In this document: piece by piece, positions 1-4,810 of the stretch
Layout: each line of letters begins with the position of its first letter
Position numbering within the stretch: position 1 is the stretch's first letter
Assembly (NCBI GenBank): GCA_020629895.1
Contig: JAHDCM010000087.1
Coordinates: 1-7,848 of the forward strand
Length of the DNA: 7,848 nucleotides
From: Bacteroidota bacterium
GTDB taxonomy: Bacteria > Bacteroidota > Bacteroidia > Chitinophagales > UBA2359
Direction of reading: 5' to 3'
The notes under the pieces: model-generated
What the model was told of the DNA's origin: nothing
The model's database searches: none
The model's input: only the letters and a program-made list of their open reading frames with translations
Made by a program: the position numbers and the translations under genes

Positions 1-149
1 AAACGTTGTGTCATAAATGGAGAAACAACGACTTCGTATCCTGCTTCGCGAAAGAAGGGAAAATACTGCTCGTATTTGAGGCGTTGCCCTGGTGCCACAT
101 CTTCGGGATGTGGGCAGATGATGAGTATGCGTTTCTTTTTATCCTTCAT
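1..149 (-). CDS. Glycosyltransferase, N-terminal fragment (cut by window edge)
   Basis: Only the first 49 codons lie in the window; the frame is open to position 1. The ATG at 149-147 is followed by a lysine-rich start and then ILIICPHPEDVAPGQRLKYE (residues 8-27), a beta strand and loop. This resembles the N-terminus of GT4/GT-B sugar transferases, where a strand of about six hydrophobic residues is followed by a Pro-rich loop and a Gln-Arg pair near the acceptor site. The likely role is transfer of a nucleotide-activated sugar to a growing surface glycan at the cytoplasmic face of the inner membrane. The start overlaps the last 11 nt of the gene upstream in transcription (139-1392), so the two are probably translationally coupled in one operon. 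The specific sugar cannot be told. The family call rests on the N-terminal pattern and the operon context, because the catalytic C-terminal half is outside the window. Confidence 0.72.
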   Translation of the reverse strand, partial: MKDKKKRILIICPHPEDVAPGQRLKYEQYFPFFREAGYEVVVSPFMTQR

Positions 150-1392
150 AACTTAACACCTCTTTATATAATTGCACATAACGACCAATGGCTTTTTGTA
201 GGCTATAATTTTCAATGGCTTTTTGCCGAATATTGGCTCCATCTTTTTGGAGCAGTTGTGGAATTTGGTTGATGACTTGTTGAAAACTTGTTGCATCAAA
301 TTTTTCAAGTGCCATTCCACTATTAGTTGCTTGAATAATTTCTCGCACATCTCCTACTCCTGCGTTACATATAACGGGCATTCCCATTGCTAGTAACTCC
401 CCTAGTTTGGTGGGTGAGCTAGATATTTTGGAGTAAGCGGGTTTGATAAAAAATAGCCCTATATCGGCTGCTGCCATTAGTGTGGCTACTTCTTGACGCG
501 CTGCAAAGGTAATGACAAAATCGGAAGGATTTAGCTGATATTTGCTTAAATAGCCATAAATGGTAGCGGGTGTTTCGTGGGTTAAAAATAAAAACTGTGC
601 GTTGGGGTAGCTTTGTTTCGCTTGCTTGAAAAATTGGAGCATTTCGTCGAGCATGTACCAAGTACCTATATTGCCTAGATAAGCAAAGATGAGTTCGTTG
701 GGGGCTAATCCTAATTGTTTTCGGGCGGCTTCTCTTTTTTGGGGTGTATGTAGCTGAAATAAATCAAAGTCGGTACTACACTGTATCATTTCTAGGCGTT
801 GTCCTTCTTGGTAGCTGTCCCATGTTTTCATTTCTTGGATACCTGCATGAGTGAGACTAATGGTCATGTCTGCTTGTTGTAGGTATTGTGCTTCTTTTTG
901 TTTGTATCGCCAGTAGGCTATTTTGTAGATAGGATTACGGAGATTCCAAAGTCCTCCATCTACGCGCTCATCTACCCAAAAACCACGCATATCAAAAAAG
1001 AGTTTGGTTCCGTATTTTTTTTTGAGTTGTAGCCCAATATCAGTCGGTACATAGCTGCGACAGTGGGTCATGGCAAATGGTTGTGTTTCATAAATCTGGC
1101 AGGCTGTTTTTTTGAGTTGGTGTAAGTCCCAGTACTTTGCTAAAATGGGTGGGGAGGGGGTATATGGAATCGGGTGCCATTGAATGGGATATGGAGCTAG
1201 TAGCTTTCGGATGTGTTGTTCATTTTTTTGCAAACGGTCTTTTTTTTCACAACTCAATAAACTAAAGGTATAGCCTGCTTTACATAATCCGATAAGGTAT
1301 GGGATCACTTGTGACTGTCCAAGAGGATCGGTCATGCCATCGTAGGAGATGTATAGGATGTGATCAGGTAAGGTGTTGTTGTGCTTACTCAA
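139..1392 (-). CDS. Glycosyltransferase, GT4-like (GT-B fold), 417 aa
   Basis: A complete gene for a probable cytoplasmic or membrane-peripheral sugar transferase of surface polysaccharide synthesis. Visible motifs are an N-terminal strand and loop HILYISYDGMTDPLGQSQ (residues 11-28), RSYVPTD (112-118), FDMRGFWVDERVDGG (133-147), the domain-linker motif GNIGTWYMLDEM (240-251), and a C-terminal donor-site segment SSSPTKLGELLAMGMPVICN (324-343). In this last segment Glu332 corresponds to the second glutamate of the GT4 E-x7-E motif. The first glutamate position is Ser324, a variant I recall from relatives carrying SSPTKxxE. The start is TTG at 1392-1390: no ATG lies between it and the in-frame stop at 1413-1411, and the next internal Met (residue 20) would delete the first Rossmann strand. 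The gene follows the GT gene at 1403-2584 after 10 nt and overlaps the next GT by 11 nt, so it is an operon member. Donor and acceptor sugars are unknown. Confidence 0.9.
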   Translation of the reverse strand: MSKHNNTLPDHILYISYDGMTDPLGQSQVIPYLIGLCKAGYTFSLLSCEKKDRLQKNEQHIRKLLAPYPIQWHPIPYTPSPPILAKYWDLHQLKKTACQIYETQPFAMTHCRSYVPTDIGLQLKKKYGTKLFFDMRGFWVDERVDGGLWNLRNPIYKIAYWRYKQKEAQYLQQADMTISLTHAGIQEMKTWDSYQEGQRLEMIQCSTDFDLFQLHTPQKREAARKQLGLAPNELIFAYLGNIGTWYMLDEMLQFFKQAKQSYPNAQFLFLTHETPATIYGYLSKYQLNPSDFVITFAARQEVATLMAAADIGLFFIKPAYSKISSSPTKLGELLAMGMPVICNAGVGDVREIIQATNSGMALEKFDATSFQQVINQIPQLLQKDGANIRQKAIENYSLQKAIGRYVQLYKEVLSYEG

Positions 1393-1402
1393 GGTACATA
1401 TT

Positions 1403-2584
1403 TTAGAGGTTCAAAATGCGTTTGAGCTGTTGCATTTGAGCTGCTAAGGTAAATCTTTTCTGGAAATCTTCGTATAATCGTTGCTTGGGAATAAGCACTT
1501 GATGACGGTGTTGGTATAGGTAGCTAAGTTTTTGTAGAAAGGCTTGGTGATCAAGTTTGGGACAGATAAAGCCATTGTATTCATTGGTAATGATTTCGGG
1601 TAATCCTCCTGCATCGGAACAGAGGAGTAAACCGCCCTGCATGAGGGTTTCGATGGCGACGATTCCAAATGCTTCGTTGATGGATGGCACGACTATTAAA
1701 TCACAAGCTCCAAGTAAAGCAAGTAATCGTTTGTTTTCGAGATTTCCTAAAAGTTGTACGTATTTTTCTAAAGCATGCTCTTTAATTCCTTGCTCTATGT
1801 TTTGTTGTTCGCTTCCTTTTCCGACGATGAGTAATTGTATTTCTGTCTGTGATAGGCTGTATTTATCTATCAACTCTTTTAATACCTTTAAAAAAAACAC
1901 ATGTCCTTTTGAAGGATGTAATCGGCCAGGAATCAGCAAGGTGAAAGATTCATTAGAAATCTTTAACTGGTTTAATAAGGTATTACTTGTTGTTGTATCA
2001 GCGCGAACATTAGGAATCGCATTATATACTACTTGTGGATTTCTTAAAAAGAAGCCTTTTTCTATATTTTTTTGAACCGCTTTTGATACACAAATGGAAG
2101 TATTGTCTGCCCATTTCGCTAATTGTTTATTTGCTTGATTAAATAACCGTTTTCCCATCGTATTTAACGGATTGGCTTCATATTGCATAGAACAATGATA
2201 TACAATTAGTTGAAGTTCTTTTTTTGTATTTCTAAGCTTGCTTATTTTTACTAAGCGCATCACGTAATGAGATAGTGGTAGTATCGCCATAACATGACTA
2301 ATATCAAATTGGTGTATGATTTTTGCAATAGGGGAAATGAGTGTTCTTGCTTGTAGAATAGCTTTTAGAGAAGGCGTAGTATAAGGAAAGAATAAAGTAT
2401 GAAGGTGTGTGGTCGGTATTTCTAGTAGTTCATTTAATGCGATAATATTGTTTAGTAACAATAAATGTACGCTATACCCTTGTTTTACAAAAGCATTTAT
2501 TTGACTAATGGTTTGCAGCTCTGCTCCACCATAGTCTAAACAAGGCAGGACATACAAGATGGTATTTTTTTTTACTGTATTCAT
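1403..2584 (-). CDS. Glycosyltransferase family 4 (GT-B fold), 393 aa
   Basis: A complete retaining-type glycosyltransferase, predicted to move a sugar from a nucleotide-sugar donor onto a lipid-linked glycan at the inner face of the cytoplasmic membrane. Residues 8-22 hold the first strand and the GGAE loop (19-22) typical of GT4 N-domains. The C-domain starts near residue 214 with LLIPGRLHPSKG, whose Arg221 and Lys226 are the usual phosphate-contacting pair. PSINEAFGIVAIE (300-312) contains the full E-x7-E motif (Glu304, Glu312), followed by SDAGGLPEII (323-332), a standard GT4 donor-site loop. Length is normal for the family. The ATG at 2584 is preceded by an A-rich leader (AACAAAAAG) without a Shine-Dalgarno site, as is common in Bacteroidota. 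It is the first gene of the visible minus-strand GT operon and faces the divergent sigma gene. Substrate specificity cannot be read from the sequence. Confidence 0.93.
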   Translation of the reverse strand: MNTVKKNTILYVLPCLDYGGAELQTISQINAFVKQGYSVHLLLLNNIIALNELLEIPTTHLHTLFFPYTTPSLKAILQARTLISPIAKIIHQFDISHVMAILPLSHYVMRLVKISKLRNTKKELQLIVYHCSMQYEANPLNTMGKRLFNQANKQLAKWADNTSICVSKAVQKNIEKGFFLRNPQVVYNAIPNVRADTTTSNTLLNQLKISNESFTLLIPGRLHPSKGHVFFLKVLKELIDKYSLSQTEIQLLIVGKGSEQQNIEQGIKEHALEKYVQLLGNLENKRLLALLGACDLIVVPSINEAFGIVAIETLMQGGLLLCSDAGGLPEIITNEYNGFICPKLDHQAFLQKLSYLYQHRHQVLIPKQRLYEDFQKRFTLAAQMQQLKRILNL

Positions 2585-2852
2585 CTTTTTGTTAGGGGTA
2601 AAGGCTAAATATATTTAACAAGAGAAGCTTTGTATTACTTGCAACATCACTCTTTGTTTCGTACCTTTAAGAGGCGTAATGTGTTATACATTATGTTGAT
2701 CGTATTATTTTCGTTTTTTAGCATCTCGTCGTCTAAATTAATCATTTATATTCATTGTGTAATGGCTGATCCCTATATTGATTTGGTTTAAAAATAGGTG
2801 ACACACTTACATCATATCGTCTAAGGAAAGTATTACTTGTTATTTTAATGAG
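2585..2852. promoter_or_regulatory. Divergent intergenic region between GT operon and sigma operon
   Basis: This 268-nt AT-rich gap lies between two genes transcribed away from each other, so promoters for both must lie here unless transcription enters from elsewhere. I searched by eye for the Bacteroidota -33/-7 pattern (TTTG, then TAnnTTTG). The best plus-strand match is TTG at 2639-2641, a 20-nt spacer, and TACCTTTA at 2662-2669 (7 of 8 to the -7 consensus). Another partial match, TATTTTCG, is at 2706-2713. Neither is convincing in such AT-rich DNA, and no good minus-strand match was found. A 6-5-6 palindrome at 2677-2693 is listed separately. No coding sequence or RNA gene was recognised. 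Confidence 0.4.
2677..2693. repeat. Short palindrome, possible operator
   Basis: The arms TAATGT (2677-2682) and ACATTA (2688-2693) are perfect inverted repeats around a 5-nt spacer. This size and form would suit a dimeric regulator. It sits 8 nt downstream of the weak TACCTTTA element in the divergent promoter region. A palindrome of this length can arise by chance in AT-rich DNA, so the operator role is only a suggestion. Confidence 0.25.
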
Positions 2853-3449
2853 GTGAAACTACTAAATCAAAAATTGGAAGTAGATATATCATCCCTATCT
2901 GACCACGAGATTATTCAGCAGATACTCAGTACTGGAAAGACTGCTTATTTTGCTGAATTATATGATCGTTATGCGAATAAAGTATATCGCAAGTGCATTT
3001 CTATGCTTAAAAATAAAGAAGATGCACAAGATTTATCGCACGATATATTGGTAAAAGCATTTTTAAAAATCTCGAGTTTTCAAGGCAACTCTAGTTTTTC
3101 TACTTGGATATATGCGATTACCTATAATAATTGTATTGACTTTTTGCGTAAAAAACAAAAAACGAGGGTTGTAGATTATGATGATATTACAGAATCGTTT
3201 GACATTGAGGTTGAAGATGAAGTTGAAAATAAAAAACTATTTGAAATAGAAGTAGAACGGTTATTGGAGTTATTGTATGAACTTAATGAAGATGATCGGG
3301 CGATTATATTAATGAAGTATCAAGATGAAATGAGTATTGAGGATATCCGAACCGCATTAAATTTATCCCCTAGTGCAGCAAAAATGCGTTTGAAACGAGC
3401 CCGTGATCGTCTACGTAAATTTTATGACGAAAAATATGGGATTCGTTAA
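2853..3449 (+). CDS. RNA polymerase sigma factor, sigma-70 family, ECF-like, 198 aa
   Basis: This protein should direct RNA polymerase to a dedicated promoter set. Region 2 spans about residues 33-101: FAELYDRYANKVYRKC (33-48), the core-binding and -10-recognition stretch DAQDLSHDILVKAF (57-70), and FSTWIYAITYNNCIDFLRKK (82-101). Region 4 spans about residues 132-190 and ends in a helix-turn-helix, with MSIEDIRTALN (160-170) then SPSAAKMRLKRARDRLRK (172-189). There is no region 1.2 or 3, so the architecture is ECF-like. The linker between the domains is strongly acidic (residues 108-127, rich in Asp and Glu). The start is GTG at 2853. The ATG at 2848 runs straight into a stop, the reading frame closes upstream at 2799-2801, and no in-frame ATG lies between. 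It is followed after 51 nt by a small unknown gene and then an MscS-type channel. No recognisable zinc-binding or membrane anti-sigma factor follows it. Confidence 0.92.
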   Translation: MKLLNQKLEVDISSLSDHEIIQQILSTGKTAYFAELYDRYANKVYRKCISMLKNKEDAQDLSHDILVKAFLKISSFQGNSSFSTWIYAITYNNCIDFLRKKQKTRVVDYDDITESFDIEVEDEVENKKLFEIEVERLLELLYELNEDDRAIILMKYQDEMSIEDIRTALNLSPSAAKMRLKRARDRLRKFYDEKYGIR

Positions 3450-3500
3450 ATATCAACTATTCACTACGCGTTGTAATACTATGAGAAAAGGTCATTTCTG

Positions 3501-3716
3501 ATGAATGCAAAAGATTACAATCCTTTCAAAATGCTCAACGACAGGGAAAAACTTCCTGAAGAGCATAAAGCAAAGGTACTTGAAACGATAAACACGTTTC
3601 AGTTCATTCTGGACGTTGCTGATCTATTTACCGTCAAGCAAGTTGCTATTAACACTGAAATGGCAAAAGAAATCTTGAAAGGTAGATCTAACGACTCAGA
3701 CAACAAAGGTATGTAG
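3501..3716 (+). CDS. Small soluble protein of unknown function, 71 aa
   Basis: I do not recognise a named family. The ATG at 3501 opens a 71-codon frame ending in TAG at 3714-3716. The product has an N-terminal NPFKMLNDREKLPEEHKAKV stretch (residues 7-26), then a probable amphipathic helix with many Leu, Ile, Val and Phe (about 26-46), then a basic and polar tail (SNDSDNKG). There is no signal peptide, no membrane segment of useful length, and no Cys at all, so it is not a zinc-binding anti-sigma factor of the ZAS type. It lies 51 nt after the sigma gene and 41 nt before the channel gene on the same strand, which favours co-transcription. From memory, similar short proteins with an NPF motif occur beside sigma genes in Cytophagales. 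A regulatory role, such as binding the sigma factor, is only a guess from position. I judge it a real gene from its ATG, its placement and its ordinary protein-like composition. Confidence 0.68.
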   Translation: MNAKDYNPFKMLNDREKLPEEHKAKVLETINTFQFILDVADLFTVKQVAINTEMAKEILKGRSNDSDNKGM

Positions 3717-3724
3717 GTAACTGA

Positions 3725-3763
3725 CCAATGTTTCAATACATCTGGTGAGATTGGCCGATGTAT
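3725..3763 (+). promoter_or_regulatory. Two interleaved inverted repeats over the first possible channel start codon
   Basis: ATACATC (3736-3742) is perfectly complementary to GATGTAT (3757-3763), and the latter contains the ATG at 3758. CCAAT (3725-3729) is complementary to ATTGG (3750-3754), which lies in the loop of the first pair. The two pairings could therefore form a pseudoknot or compete. A GGTGAG at 3744-3749, eight nt before that ATG, is also in the loop. If translation starts at 3758 the structure would hide the start codon. The stems are short (7 and 5 bp) and may be fortuitous. Confidence 0.22.
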
Positions 3764-4759
3764 GTATTATTTCGCGAAAAGCCACTTTGTTTATTCTTCC
3801 TTTTTACTATCAATAACAACCGAATGTTATTTTCACTTTTACAACCTGATAATGCAACTACTCCTGCTAAAGATGTTGGAGAACAAATCTCCAGAATTCC
3901 AGATATTTTGGCAGATTCTTTACAAACCTTTCTTCAAACTGTTGGTAGCGCGCTTCCATCCATTATAGGCGCCTTAACCATCTTAATTGCAGGCTGGTTA
4001 TTTGCCAAACTAATTGCTTACCTCATTCGAAAACTCTTAACAGTATCTCGTTTTGATGACCTAGCAGATAAAATTAATGTTGGTGATATGCTGGCCAAGG
4101 CCAATATCAAAACAAAGCCTAGTGTAATGATCAGTCGCTTTGTTTATTGGGGCATTATCTTATTTGTCTTTGTAATGGCCACCGATTCACTAGGTTGGAA
4201 TATTGTATCGACACAAATTAGCCATCTTATAGCCTATCTACCGACTCTTTTCAGTGCAGTTGTCTTATTCATTTTAGGCTTTTTTGTTTCTTCTTTTGTA
4301 CGAGACGTTATTGCTGCGGCTACCAGTTCACTAGGAATGAAAGGAGGGCGTTTTATCAGTCAGATTATCTTCTACTTCTTATTGATTATGTTTACTATTA
4401 CGGTACTGAATCAACTAGGAATAGACACTCAAATCATTACCTACCAACTAGTCTTGTTTATTGGTTCCATTTTGTTAGCAGGTAGTATTTCTTATGGATT
4501 TGCTTCTCGAAAAGTACTTTCCAGTATGCTTGCCACCTACTTTAGCCGCAATACCTATATGGTTGGACAGGTGATTCGATTTGATGGAATTGAAGGGCAA
4601 ATTGTGAAAATTGACCGTATTTTTATGACGATTCAAACAGATGGTGAGAAATTGGTCGTTCCCACTAAAGAACTACTAGACAAACGTGTTTCTATTATTC
4701 GTGATCCACTCAAAAGTAATCGCGATCAAATGCTTGATGATTTACTGGATAAGCGATAG
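3758..4759 (+). CDS. MscS-type mechanosensitive ion channel with TM_helix repeats (CmpX-like), 333 aa
   Basis: This is an inner-membrane protein predicted to open under membrane tension and release solutes. Five hydrophobic segments are visible, at about residues 66-94, 124-143, 156-182, 199-219 and 226-246. Segments 1 and 3 each begin with LP and are rich in Gly, Ala, Ile and Leu, like the paired TM_helix repeats of CmpX/YkuT-type proteins. The last helix leads into the MscS beta domain: GQVIRFDGIEGQIVKIDRIF (270-289), then LVVPTKELL (299-307). The Pro-Asn usual at the end of this domain is Pro-Thr here. The C-terminus is short and charged, without extra domains. Start choice is open. ATG 3758 gives the longest form and has GGTGAG eight nt upstream. 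ATG 3824 (Met23, starting MLFSLLQPDN) follows an A-rich leader and would remove a poorly conserved-looking 22-residue extension. The gene follows the sigma factor and the small protein on the same strand, probably as the last operon gene. Confidence 0.88.
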   Translation: MYVLFREKPLCLFFLFTINNNRMLFSLLQPDNATTPAKDVGEQISRIPDILADSLQTFLQTVGSALPSIIGALTILIAGWLFAKLIAYLIRKLLTVSRFDDLADKINVGDMLAKANIKTKPSVMISRFVYWGIILFVFVMATDSLGWNIVSTQISHLIAYLPTLFSAVVLFILGFFVSSFVRDVIAAATSSLGMKGGRFISQIIFYFLLIMFTITVLNQLGIDTQIITYQLVLFIGSILLAGSISYGFASRKVLSSMLATYFSRNTYMVGQVIRFDGIEGQIVKIDRIFMTIQTDGEKLVVPTKELLDKRVSIIRDPLKSNRDQMLDDLLDKR

Positions 4760-4770
4760 GTAGATCGCTA

Positions 4771-4802
4771 CTACGCTAAAGAGAAGTGTCTCTTTAGCGT
4801 AG
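4771..4802. terminator. Bidirectional hairpin between convergent genes
   Basis: A perfect 14-bp inverted repeat (CTACGCTAAAGAGA, then its exact complement) encloses a 4-nt loop, AGTG. It starts 11 nt after the stop codon of the channel gene and ends 8 nt before the stop codon of the convergent uvrA gene, so it can serve both transcripts. Neither side has the run of Ts after the stem that a classical intrinsic terminator shows. It may act through the AAAGAGA/TCTCTTT pairs, with another factor, or mainly as a 3'-end stabiliser. The position and perfect stem make a 3'-end role likely. Confidence 0.65.
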
Positions 4803-4810
4803 CACCCAAC

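Noticed and set aside
1557..2075. 172-codon open frame on the plus strand
   Set aside because: It lies wholly antisense to a well-supported GT4 gene, has low-complexity Ser/Cys/Pro-rich translation and shows no family pattern.
1..2584. Possible horizontally acquired glycan island
   Set aside because: Glycosyltransferase clusters are often transferred, but no integrase, insertion sequence, tRNA or sharp composition break is visible here to support it.
2639..2669. TTG, 20-nt spacer, TACCTTTA as the sigma-operon promoter
   Set aside because: The match is partial and similar ones are easy to find in this AT-rich gap, so I mention it in the intergenic entry but do not call a promoter.
1980..2839. 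Repeated word GTATTACTTG at 1980, 2632 and 2830
   Set aside because: Several repeated 10-11-mers are expected by chance in nearly 8 kb of AT-rich sequence. One copy is inside a coding gene, and the flanks do not match.
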